Origin: Podospora pseudocomata
Taxonomy: Eukaryota > Ascomycota > Sordariomycetes > Sordariales > Podosporaceae
Assembly (NCBI RefSeq): GCF_035222375.1
Contig: NC_085888.1
Span: 310,001-374,000 of the forward strand
Length of the DNA stretch: 64,000 nucleotides
Reading direction: 5' to 3'
Numbering within the stretch: the stretch's first letter is position 1; each line of letters starts with the position of its first letter. Shown here in pieces: positions 55,142 to 64,000 of this stretch. A program made the position numbers and the translations under genes. The notes under the pieces were generated by a model. That model searched no databases, was not told the origin of the DNA, and saw only the letters and a program-made list of their open reading frames with translations.

Positions 55142-56126
55142 TTATGGGAGGCACTGGCCTGGAGGAAAGACACGTCAGCAGGTGTGAGGCAAAGAAGGAT
55201 AAGGGGGACAACATACTGTACCACTGGTTGGAAGCCACGCAAGTACCCTGAGCACAGGTGGTAGGGCCGGTATACCCCTGACCACCGCACTGGCCATAAA
55301 GAGGAGCACCGGCACCACCACCGTTCCCACCAGTAGGCTGGGGGTTAGGAGCAGCAGAAGTCGGCTGAGGCTGGGGGTTGGGGTTGGAGCCACCGGAGCA
55401 GGTGAGAGGGGCAGGGCCGGGGATGGTGTAAGGACGGCCGCCGTTGGTAGGGCGGCCCTGGAGGTCATAGATGGAGACCAAGATGCCGGGGTGGTCCGCG
55501 GTGTAAGCACCGGGGAAGCTGACAAAGTTGGAGCCGGTGTTGGTGCCAGACCCAGTAATCTCGATCTGGGCGCACTCCATGTAGAACTGGGCGGCACCGC
55601 GGACGCTGGCGGAGTGAAGGGCGAGCAGCTCGACGCGCATGAGGTAGTGGCCGGGGGCGACGCAGCTGGGCATGTCGAAGTAGTGCCAGCCGCCGTTGGA
55701 GATCATGTTGTCGACAGCCCAGACGCCGTTGTTGAGGCCTTGCTCGGCGACCTTGAACCACTGGAGGCCGGACGTGCCGGCGTTGGCAGCATTGTTGACC
55801 TTGGCGAGGTAGACCTGTATGGGACCCTTGTGGGAGGCGGCGATGGGGTGATCCGGGTCGTTGGGCCCGGCGGCACCACCAATTTCATGCCCCCACCAAG
55901 CACCGACTCTGGCGCCGGCTGGGACCTTGATCACGGTGTTATCACGCAGCTGGATGTTGGTGTTGCAGGCAAAGTCGGGGTGGTTGACGTTCTCGATGGG
56001 GAAGTTGCTGTAGGGAGCGCGGACGCCCTTGAGCTGGCCTTGGTCGACGCCGTTGACCGACACCTTTTGGAAGATGGAGTGGGCGCTGACGGACGCAGCC
56101 AGGGAGACGAGAGTGAAGGCCTTCAT
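55142..56126 (-). CDS. AA9 lytic polysaccharide monooxygenase with CBM1
   Basis: Secreted copper enzyme that oxidatively cleaves cellulose. Exons 56126-55217 and 55158-55142 give 308 residues. The signal peptide ends at A15 so the mature protein begins with the copper-binding His16 (HSIFQKV). The second brace ligand is His99 in [13 protein letters not shown], and the axial Tyr182 lies in [11 protein letters not shown], with Gln180 in place. A Pro/Gln/Gly-rich linker leads to a C-terminal CBM1 ([20 protein letters not shown]) whose last codons (SQCLP) come from a 17-nt final exon. The open frame runs on without splicing, but splicing restores the normal CBM1 end. Head-to-tail convergence with the esterase gene (362 bp between stops) puts two secreted hydrolytic genes side by side. 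Confidence 0.95.
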
Positions 56127-56286
56127 TGTGTATGTGTGTGGAGAATCTTGGGGATGACTGAAACCGAACAAACAAGCTTTGGGAGATGCTCAGAAAGGAA
56201 CAAGCAAATGACAAGAACAGGCGGTGGCGCTTGTAGGTTGCAGAGACAAGACAGTACTTTCTTGACCCCTCGGGAGTCAACTCTTC

Positions 56287-56293
56287 ATTTATA
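56287..56293 (-). promoter_or_regulatory. TATA box of the AA9 gene
   Basis: TATAAAT on the minus strand about 160 bp upstream of the AA9 start codon, a usual distance in cellulase-type genes. A GCGGGG (CreA-type SYGGRG) site lies a further 80 bp upstream near 56369; carbon repression is inferred only. Confidence 0.5.
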
Positions 56294-57679
56294 CATCTCG
56301 TCCGATGTCATTCCAGTCTGGCCTCGCATCGAGGTGTGTCAAGTGTGTAATTTCGTTGCATTGTCCGCGGGGCAACCTAGCGGCTCAGTATTCCGGGAAC
56401 CGATTCTCGCAACTGCTCAAATAGGAAACGGAGGTATCCTCCACGACGGAAGCGAACTCGATCGCCTTGGCACCGTCCAAGCGGCACACCCAAAGCCCGG
56501 TCCAGGTGCAAAAGAAAACCTGGGGTAGATGTGGAGGTGGCCTTCCGCATGGTCAGTCGGCCCGTTCGTGGTAACCAAGGGTGGCGTGGACGGCTTGTAT
56601 GTACATATAGACCGCCCCCTTTTCATCCCCGTGATACGCTCGGAATTTTCCTCCGTGGTTGGAAACTTGAAGAATCTTGCTGTTTGCTGTAGCTACCAAG
56701 GCTTCTGCCCCACACAGACTCGCGTTGCTGTTCCGGATATATTGATGATGGGTGCGGGATGCACTGTTGGTGGTGGTGATGATGCTGGTTGGAGGAATTG
56801 GGCTGCTTGATCGAGAGCCCAAGACGACGCCATCATCACCATTAATCACCATGCCAACACTCCAGGGTGAGAACGGTGTTGCACCTATGCGCACCAAGAG
56901 CACCAAGACGGAATTTTCTTGCAAATATATTGAACCGTCGTCACCTCTTGATAAGGACGGCGGGGGACAGTCTACACATCCCACGTCTGCCCACCACCTA
57001 TTTACCAAGACATTAATGACGAACAAATGCAAGCTTTGGGTAGCATTTATATACTAGACCAATGACAGTTTCCATAAATTAAGCTGCCCCCACGTCGAAC
57101 AGAGTGTCCTTGCAAAAAGATGTAATCGCGCCGTCAAACCTTAGCACAGAACATCGGCTGTAAAAGCATCCACCAAGGGCAAGCCAACCCGCTAGCAGGC
57201 TTTTGAGTTTCCCCGTGCACTATATTAGCTAAGTATCTCATACTCTCTACCTTAGGCACCTATCTCAGCTCCATCAACACATAGGTCTGTCCTTCTTACA
57301 TTCAAGAAAGTCGTCGTAAAGATGACGCAGCCCTCAGGGGGCCGGTTACACCCTGATTACGGTCCCGAAAGCCCAAAACATGATGGATTGTATTTACAAT
57401 GTCCTGTGGTTACCTAGATAGAAATGTCATTTCATGCCGATTAAAACCAACCTACCTATCTACACTAACCAGCATAACTTCCACTCCGGTACAACCTAAA
57501 TACGCGATGTATGCACGTTCAGTTAGGTAAGGTACCCAGAGATATCCTTTGTCATTGAAGGTGAAGTAGCATCCAGCTCTTATCTGATCGCTGGGCGCCA
57601 CCCACGCTGCAATAGCCGCATCTTTCCTTGACCGCTTGCTGACTTTGTCTCTGTCACTTATCTACCAACACATCGGGAT
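56294..57679. other. AA9 promoter and intergenic region
   Basis: 1.4 kb with no gene. From about 57200 to 57540 short TACCTA/TAGGTA words recur (CTACCTTAGG, CCTACCTATC, GTTAGGTAAGGTACC), as also seen near 16605. No terminal repeats or target duplications are visible. Confidence 0.5.
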
Positions 57680-58703
57680 TCAGGCGCTCACTGGGCCATG
57701 GGTTATCCCGTACTCATCAGTGTAGCCCTGCTCCAGCATGAAAACCGCCTTTTTCAATCCATAATATCTTGCCAGTTCCAACGTTGTCGCGTGGGATACT
57801 CTATATGGCGGGGGGTGCTTGTTACCCACCATCCACCCTGTCCTTGGTTCCATGCTGCTCGCTCTGCGTAACAGAAGTAGTGTTGCTAAGGCTTCATACC
57901 GTTCTTCAATCGCCAGGTGAAGAGCCGTCCGTTTTGTTGTGCTTTGACCTTGATACTCATACACTGGCTCTACATCCTCCGACCATCTATGCAATAGTGA
58001 GCGAGAGGCATGTTCCAAGTTTGGCTATATACCTCCTCGGTCAAAGCATTGATGGAGACACAGCCTGGATGGCAGTCTAACAGTGCCTGGGCTACCTAAG
58101 ATGTCCTTTTCTCGCAGCGTGATGTAATGCAGTATGTCCCGAGCCATATTTTCTTTTAGCCTCTGCACCCATTTCCAGAAGTATCCGCACGACAGCTTCA
58201 TGCCTTCTCTTTGCAGCAAGCTTTAGCGGCCTGGGTTGGAGCCATGGCATCCCTTGAGATCAAGGTCGGGTTCGTTGGCTGTTGCCCACCAAGGAGGTGC
58301 CGGATTATCAATGATTTCCTGGTTGAAGCTGGGTTGGTTAAACATCAGTCTGACAGCGTTGGTAATCCCAAAGTGTGCTGCCAAGTGTAAGCCTGTCCAC
58401 GATTCTTTGCTGAAATCTTCGCCTGAAATGGCCCCATTATTCCTCACAAAAGCACAACATGCATCTGTCTTGCCTTTATTGTGCAATATAGCCAAGGCAT
58501 CTTGTATCAAGCCAAAGGACGCAGTGAGGTCCTCAGGAGGGCTCGTAGTCGAGGTACCCCAGCTGGTTTATTTTCGGAAAGTTCCAGTACAGGGCTTCAA
58601 GCAACTCCAAACTGAGCACTTCTAAGCTTTCAGGGTTGACCGGGGCGAAACGGACAGCCTTGAGTACCTCTGACGGCGAAGTATCATTGCCCCCGTGTCT
58701 CAT
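57680..58703 (-). pseudogene. Decayed ankyrin-repeat gene
   Basis: On the minus strand four coding-like blocks in changing frames follow each other: AVRFAPVNPESLEVLSLELL (58703 to about 58545), a block with the ankyrin SWTGLHLAAHFGITNAVRLM (about 58545 to 58225), a block with PLKLAAKRRHEAVVRILLE and HTALHHAARKGH (about 58225 to 58100), and RTALHLAIEERYEALATLLL to the stop at 57680. The first two junctions are single frameshifts without splice signals. The third could be an intron (GTAGCC donor, TATAG acceptor). At least two breaks in about 1 kb indicate a relic. The beginning is also missing. It probably belonged to a larger ankyrin protein of the same locus type as the neighbouring protease gene, but its repeats are not a recent copy of that gene's. 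Confidence 0.75.
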
Positions 58704-58952
58704 AACACAGGAGACGTCAACGAGGGGCTGAGGTGTTGGTAATACAGAGGTATGGCGGCTGGACACTTCCCAGGGAGTCAGATAAGCTGGATATTCTGAT
58801 TATAGTGACGCTGGTATGGTTATGGTGAGCGCTGATGAACCTGGCGAGCTCATGCGCTCCCCTGACCGCCTCAACAGTATGTATCACATCTGCTGGTTTG
58901 TTGTTGCAGTTCTCTTCACAGCCCATTATGTAGATCTTCAAAAGCGCACCCA

Positions 58953-61900
58953 TCAAAGCTTCATCGAAGAAACAAACCTCACCGCCAACCCCGTCACCAC
59001 CTCCGGCGCCTTCCCCCCCATCCTCAACCCTTCCGTCGGCCCCTCAAAATACTCCCACACCTCAATAAACTTTCCAATCTCCCTATCCACCCCCATCTTC
59101 TGAAAAACCAACTTCATGTTCCTATGATCCTTCAAACTCGCCAATCTCCCCGCCTCCACCACCGGCCCTGCCGCCCCTGACCCAACCCCATTCACCGCCG
59201 TACCCCCACCACCACTCTTCACCCTCTCCCTCTCATTCTCCCCAAATATCGCAGCCAACCTAACAACATGCAACACCAGCGCCGCCAACCCCGCCGCCAG
59301 AGCTGTAGCAACCGAGCTCCCCGTGTTCTCCTGGAAATGACTCGGTATACTACTATTAATCGTCTCATGCCGTGAAACAACCGAACACCCCGGAAAGATA
59401 AAGTTCAAATTGTGGGTGTCACCCGACCTCTCCCAGGGTCTGCCATCGTCGGTAGCGGCACCAATTCTAATGATGCGGCTACGATCAAACTCGTAAGGGT
59501 ACTCCTCGTCAGAGAAGTTCCCTGCGTCGCCTGCCGCGCAGAAGACGAGGATGCCGGCGTCGAGAGCGCGCTTGATGGCGTCTCCGAGGTCTTTGAGGTC
59601 GGCGTCGCGCTCGCGTTCTTTGGGCTTTTTCACAGTCCAGGAAATGGAGATTATGTCTACCCCGCGGGCGACGGCGGCGTCGATAGACTGCACGGGGGTT
59701 AGGATTTGAGCGGAAAGAAGAGGGAGCGCATACGGGGGGTGGCATACCTGGGTGGCGCTTCTGGCTACGATCTGGTTGTGAGTCTGCCCATCGACTAGGG
59801 AGTCCGGGGAGAGGTGTGTTTCCAGCTTGAAGACGTAGAGTTTGGCGGTTGGACAAACTCGGCAAATCATATCCGCCATGACGGTGCCGTGGCCGCTGGC
59901 AGAGATAAAATAGGGGCTTGGGCCGTTCTCATCTGGCTCGCCACGGTCAAAGGTCGCTCCGCCAATGACTTTACCCCCGATAGAGGAAGTATCGATATTA
60001 ACTCCATCATCAATCAGAGCAACAGTGATGTCTTTTAGCAGTAGCTTGTGCTGAGTTGCAGGCACCTCGACACCTTGGATCCCATCGGCAAAGGCGTCCA
60101 TGCAGTTGAGCCACTTGTGGGCAGACAGATTCCTCTGGTTTGCTACACGCATGGGCTTAGCGCGGGTGCCGGAAGATGAGCCACTGTCCCCCCGCGAAAA
60201 GTTCTCCTCGATGGCCTCAACAGTGACTGTCCGAACAGGCCCATCCATGGCGGGACGGTCTCCGGTAACAGTCCGGCGAATCCCAGGAACGGGAACAGCC
60301 TTGTCATTCTGCGGTCGAGCAGCAGTAGTGATACCTTGCTTCTCCAGCTCATAATTCCGGACGGCTTTTCGTAACCGGCGCTTGAAGTCCTCCACGTAAG
60401 ATTGGATGCGGTCAGCTGGCTCTAGGACTTCCGCGGAGTTCCACAACAAGTGGATAGTCTTGAGTTTCTCAAGCCTCACCAACCCATCCGGTTCGCTCCA
60501 TGCCCGCAGGACAGCCCTGTTTCCACTCCACCACAAGTGCAGATGGCGGACATGTTGACAGGCGACAAAAAGTGTTTCTGGACAGATGTCCGATTTCCGC
60601 CACTCGAGACTCTCAATCTCAAAGTGCTTTAGGGAGTCTTCTATGGCCTTGTCACTGTGAGGTCTTTCGGGCCAATCGTCGACCACGACCTTGAGGATAT
60701 GCTTGACAGACTTCTCCCGAAGCCAGTTGAAAAAGAAGACGAGGTCCACCCGGCCGCGGCCAGGCCTTGGCTGCTGTGCAAGACGTTTGGCGTGGAGTTT
60801 GCTGGTGTTGTTTCCGGGGCTGTCCAGCTCGATCTTGTTGAAGGCGACATATCTTAGGACGCTGTCAAAACGCATATGAGCGAAGCTCTGTTCAAAGTTC
60901 TTGCGGGTGACTGGTGAAGCTGCTTTGGAGTAATCAAAATACAAGTTCCAATCTGGTGGAGCGTCAGTGACAACACCGTATTGTCGTGAGGGCTCTGATA
61001 CACTTATACGTACCCTGGATGTTGGACCCGTGGAGAAATCGCAGTGCCTGGCTCTGATCCCGCGGTTGAGGACGATCTGGTGTCGGGAACGTGGACCGAA
61101 GGTAATGCAGTTTGATACCCTGGATGATCCTGTCTGCCCACTCCCTGTTCACATCACGTTTAACTCCATTGATAGGTCCCGGCGGAGGTGGGTCCATATT
61201 TCTTGTTGATGGGGCATTGGACTGTTCACGGATCGCCTCTCGTCCTCGCTGAGGTTCAACATCGCCCCCCTTCTTGCCGGGGGCATGGTTTGTCGTGCGG
61301 CCCCGAGAACTTTCCACATTATGCAGGTGAGGTACGTTATCTGGAAGATGACCGACTCGACCAGACGGAGATTTTCCCCGGTTCTGATTTGAAGATTGAG
61401 AGGTCCCGTTCGGCTCACCAGCCTGGCCCGCCAGCAAGCCCGTTTTTCGTTCAGCATCCGCCCGTGTATAGTAGTGATATTCGTAGACAGACAGTTGTGA
61501 GGGATTGATAGTGAACTGGTCCAAGCATTCATCTGCTCTCTGCAGCAAAGCCTCAACAATCCGCTGCTGGCTAGCAGAACAGCGGTCGTACTGAATGGCA
61601 AGATGCAAGGGAGTCAGGCCATCATAGTCTCCGGCGCAAAGAGTGCCCTTGGAGGCTCTCTGTATAAGATTCAAAGTATGTTGTTCGGGGAGATTGTGGA
61701 TTATGGCAGCATGGATGCTGTTTCTGCCGTGGTCGCATGTTCTAGCTAGCAGGCTGTCCAGATCTCCGCTGAACTTTTCCACGATGGCGCGCAAAACATT
61801 TTCGTTTTTCCTGGTGATGGCAATCCAGAGAGGTGTTTTGCCATTGTCGTCGGCCACGGAGAGAAGCTGTGGGCTGTTCTTGATAAGAAGCAGGGTGAGA

Positions 61901-62205
61901 CCTCTGTGGCCCACTCTGTTGGCAACAAGGTGGAGGAGTGTTTGATTTTCCGGTGCAACACGCCCTTCAAAGTACTGCTGATACTTCTGCTTGAAGGCTT
62001 CTCTGTACGCTTTGTCGCCCAATCTCAGCTTATTGGATTCAGCATCAGCGAGAATCTGGTCAAACGCTTCTTTTGTTGGGTCTTTTTGAATGATCGCAAA
62101 TGAATGGAAGGGGTTGTGGGCCGGTCCGTCGTCGTACTCCTCGTCGCTGTCGTCAACTTCAACACTCTGGGCAGGTGGAAGGTCTTGGGTGGTTAGAGTC
62201 ATCAT
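58953..62205 (-). CDS. Ankyrin-repeat subtilisin-like (S8) serine protease, intracellular
   Basis: Exons 62205-61014, 60952-59748 and 59687-58953 join in phase to 1043 residues. There is no signal peptide. Order: an acidic N-terminus; ankyrin repeats at about 85-245 (NQTLLHLVANRVGHRGLTLL, GKTPLWIAITRKNENVLRA, GRNSIHAAIIHN, GLTPLHLAIQYD); a disordered linker; a middle domain of unknown type, about 398-600; and a subtilase domain with Asp712 (VALIDDGVN), His752 (SGHGT) and Ser924 (TGSSVATALAAG). The oxyanion position usually held by Asn reads Asp (AAGDAG, about 853), which I recall from other fungal intracellular subtilases. There is no prodomain like that of secreted subtilases. The second intron (60 nt) is in frame and stop-free but has clear GTATGC, CCTAAC and CAG signals. 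Architecturally this matches proteases that act in fungal self/non-self recognition, for example HET-Q2 of Podospora, though the substrate here is unknown. Confidence 0.9.
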
Positions 62206-62489
62206 GATTGTCCGTAACGTATACAGAGGTGAAAGATGATAGATTGAGTGAAGCTGTCTGCACAGGTGCCCCCTCAGTCAGAGAGGAGCGGGGTGCCTCC
62301 AGTCCGCATCTCCTCCTGCAGCCCAGCTTCCAGCCTCATCATTGGAAGTCCTGATACGACTGGCGTCCCACCCCACTCACACCCACCCTGATTGAGCACT
62401 AGTAACGCGCCTTTCCATAGTGAACACAGTGCCGATACAGTCCCAGTCCCCAATGCAACCCTACGATGGCTTCGCCGCTGGGTGCCTCC

Positions 62490-63350
62490 TCACCTTTGTT
62501 CAGGTAACCCTTTTCTGAAAGTGACGTTGGGAACAGTCGATAGCTGCTTGAAAGCTTCCCCAAGGTTCATCTCATCATAGTGGGTTCTCTTGGACTCGAT
62601 TGTCGGATCGAACAGGACCGGATCGTCAGGTGGTGTAGAGCCGAACACAGATTCCAATGTTGTACGCCAGTCAGCGCGCGCCTTGATGGTGACGGAGCAC
62701 TGGAAAAGCTCTTCATCCTCCCTCTCAAGCAGGATAGCGGCCCGCATGGCGACGGGAACACCGGTCTCGGTCGCGGGATTCTCCAGCAGTGTCCATGAAG
62801 CCGAGTTTGGCTGGCCAAAATTGCGCCCCCGGAGAGACTTGGCGCCCACAACGGTTGCAGCGTAGGTCATATCCCTGGTGATGCTCTTGTCTATGCTGAT
62901 ACCGGCGCTCAAAGTTGGGGCAGGGCCAGGAGTGGCGCTTATACCCAAATTTCCCGAGAGCGTGCTTGACTCGGTTTGGGTTGTTGGAGCAACGGTGAAG
63001 TTTCCGTCAGGGGAAATGGCCCTGACCTCGGGCTGGTAGGGACTGTTGGGATCCAAACTGCTGAATCGGAGGTCAATGTGGACGGAAGCGATGCGTCGGG
63101 CGCGTTTGCGAGAGTCGAAACGGAAGTCGAGGACTATCAGGGTACAAAGAACATCGCTGTCGGGTGACAGGAAACCGTGGACTACATCGGCACAGGAGCA
63201 CCGGACGTCGACGGCGCCCTTCCGTTCAACGTAGTTCTGCCGTTGGAGAGGCTTGTTGGGGTCGTTTTTAGTGTGAAACTGACTCCCACTGTCGCCAGTG
63301 GGAGCAAGTGCGATGTTCCAAGAGAGCGAGTCTGCCGCTTCGTCTTCCAT
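62490..63350 (-). CDS. Unknown 286-residue beta-rich protein next to the S8 protease
   Basis: Single-exon frame, 286 residues, no signal peptide, no Cys pattern and no known catalytic motif. It reads as a mainly beta protein: VLCTLIVLDFRFDS, SVHIDLRFSSLDP, a Ser/Gly/Thr-rich alternating stretch from about 128 to 165 (SSTLSGNLGISATPG, then TLSAGISIDKSI), SASWTLLENPATETGVPV, MRAAILLEREDEELFQCSVT and a C-terminal ESVFGSTPPDDPVLFDP. I recall similar proteins in other ascomycetes but know no function. The gene starts at the only suitable ATG and lies 285 bp upstream of the protease on the same strand, suggesting a functional pair. The coding end AAAG|GTGAGG is a perfect donor, so it may be spliced onward. 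A role as substrate, partner or effector of the protease is inference. Confidence 0.75.
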   Translation of the reverse strand: MEDEAADSLSWNIALAPTGDSGSQFHTKNDPNKPLQRQNYVERKGAVDVRCSCADVVHGFLSPDSDVLCTLIVLDFRFDSRKRARRIASVHIDLRFSSLDPNSPYQPEVRAISPDGNFTVAPTTQTESSTLSGNLGISATPGPAPTLSAGISIDKSITRDMTYAATVVGAKSLRGRNFGQPNSASWTLLENPATETGVPVAMRAAILLEREDEELFQCSVTIKARADWRTTLESVFGSTPPDDPVLFDPTIESKRTHYDEMNLGEAFKQLSTVPNVTFRKGLPEQR

Positions 63351-63828
63351 ATTTTCATCCGAGGTAGCGGGACGGAGCGATGGAAATGAACATTCGAAGA
63401 GGATTATGGGAAACTAGGGTTATCGAACCAGTCTTCTATGACGACGAGGGAGGGGTTTTGCTTACCGGCCTGCCACCTTTCCTTTCTCGGCATCGCTTGA
63501 TCGAAAAGATCCCTAAAGCGAGTGATTTTGTCGAGAAGCAATCTTTGCGAACTTCTTGGTTGTTCTTGGTTGAGCAGAAATCCTGCAGCCTCCCTCCTCA
63601 AACTCGCACTGTACAGATAGATGTGCTAACCAATGGCGATTGAGATCCAATCATGCAATTTTGCGGCACAGCTGCCTAAAACTCCCCAAACCCCGCGCCT
63701 TCGACTCCACCACCCACTGCAGATGGGAAGGAACGACGGCGGGGTTCTGGCAGCCACAGAGGGGCCCCCAGAGCCGAGGGGTGCTCGTCTTGAACCGTCA
63801 GTCTTCACCATCCCATACTCTTCTCATC
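63351..63828. other. Divergent intergenic region at the right-edge locus
   Basis: 478 bp between two divergent starts. A minus-strand open stretch (63404-63601) ends near a GTAAGC donor and begins after an acceptor-like TACAG, with helical text (LLLDKITRFRDLFDQAM). No splice choice I tried fuses it in frame to the 286-residue protein, so I leave it uncalled. Confidence 0.4.
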
Positions 63829-64000
63829 ATGTCGTTGGATATTCATTTTTCTGGTGAACCTGGGGATGCCAGCTTTGAGTATGTCCACTTTGCCATGACT
63901 TGGGCACAACCATCACTGACAGATATCTTATCTAGCCTAGTAGCTGTCCATGGATTCTTTAACACATCGAGCGAAGCATGGGACCTTGGTTCGGAATCCG
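63829..64000 (+). CDS. Start of an alpha/beta-hydrolase-like gene, cut by the window end
   Basis: Exons 63829-63878 and 63936 to the edge join across a GTATGT...CTGAC...TCTAG intron to MSLDIHFSGEPGDASFD followed by LVAVHGFFNTSSEAWDLG. The LVAVHG-x-TSSEAW text fits the first strand and oxyanion loop of DUF676/serine-esterase-type alpha/beta hydrolases, which in fungi are a frequent N-terminal effector of NACHT or NB-ARC receptors (typical form D-[IL]-V-x-VHG-x(8)-W). Only about 38 residues are visible, so the rest of the architecture is unknown. Confidence 0.55.
   Translation, partial: MSLDIHFSGEPGDASFEYVHFAMTWAQPSLTDILSSLVAVHGFFNTSSEAWDLGSES

Noticed and set aside
62490-63350. Gasdermin (RCD-1/HET-Q1) identity for the 286-residue protein
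   Set aside because: Length and neighbour fit, but I see no sequence motif of that family, so only the functional analogy is kept.
63404-63601. Extra 5' exon for the 286-residue protein
   Set aside because: A good GTAAGC donor exists, but the only acceptor before 63350 leads to a stop in the needed frame.
1-64000. Secondary-metabolite gene cluster around the P450
   Set aside because: No polyketide synthase, peptide synthetase, terpene cyclase or related core gene is present in the window.
1-64000. CRISPR arrays, rRNA genes, LTR elements
   Set aside because: No regularly spaced direct repeats, no rRNA signatures and no long terminal direct repeats were seen.

Overview
The window is nuclear DNA of a filamentous ascomycete, most likely a Sordariomycete (Sordariales-like). 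The evidence is short spliceosomal introns (about 50-80 nt, GTATGT or GTGAGT donors, CTAAC or CTGAC branch sites), about 50% or higher GC, a fungal phytochrome, a Som1/Flo8 LisH regulator, an AA9-CBM1 cellulose oxygenase and a Fot1/pogo-type transposon. It holds about 19 protein genes I consider real, one intron-containing tRNA-Pro, two related pogo elements and at least two host-gene relics. Gene models were built by hand from reading frames and splice sites; every joined model stays in frame.

Left part (1-30.7 kb): a full-length phytochrome histidine kinase (+); a 447-bp internally deleted pogo derivative and a 1.85-kb pogo element with a decaying transposase; a Som1/Flo8-like regulator (-) with a very long gene-poor upstream region; an acyl-thioesterase-like relic; a secreted NTF2-like protein with an Asp/Gly-rich linker; a Golgi-type GT8 glycosyltransferase; a long coiled-coil protein whose true N-terminus lies upstream of a 295-nt intron; then L-rhamnose 1-dehydrogenase (LRA1) and L-rhamnonate dehydratase (LRA3). 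LRA3 is divergent from a Zn2Cys6 transcription factor, so this looks like a small L-rhamnose catabolic group with a candidate regulator.

Middle part (32.8-56.1 kb): the Zn2Cys6 factor, a proline-rich membrane-anchored protein with a repeated NLV motif, a small unknown protein, tRNA-Pro(CGG), a protein with a Helo/SesA-like N-terminal region, an HSPA12-like Hsp70 ATPase divergent from a protein with a consensus N-myristoylation start, a cytochrome P450, a secreted type-B carboxylesterase and an AA9 lytic polysaccharide monooxygenase with a CBM1.

Right part (57.7-64 kb): the most interesting region. On the minus strand lie a decayed ankyrin gene, an intact ankyrin-repeat/subtilisin-like (S8) protease with a complete Asp/His/Ser triad, and directly upstream an uncharacterised beta-rich 286-residue protein. 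A divergent gene whose first residues look like an alpha/beta-hydrolase effector of the NLR type starts at the right edge. By analogy with the Podospora HET-Q1/HET-Q2 gasdermin-protease pair, I propose this as a candidate protease-controlled self/non-self or programmed-cell-death locus. That proposal is inference.
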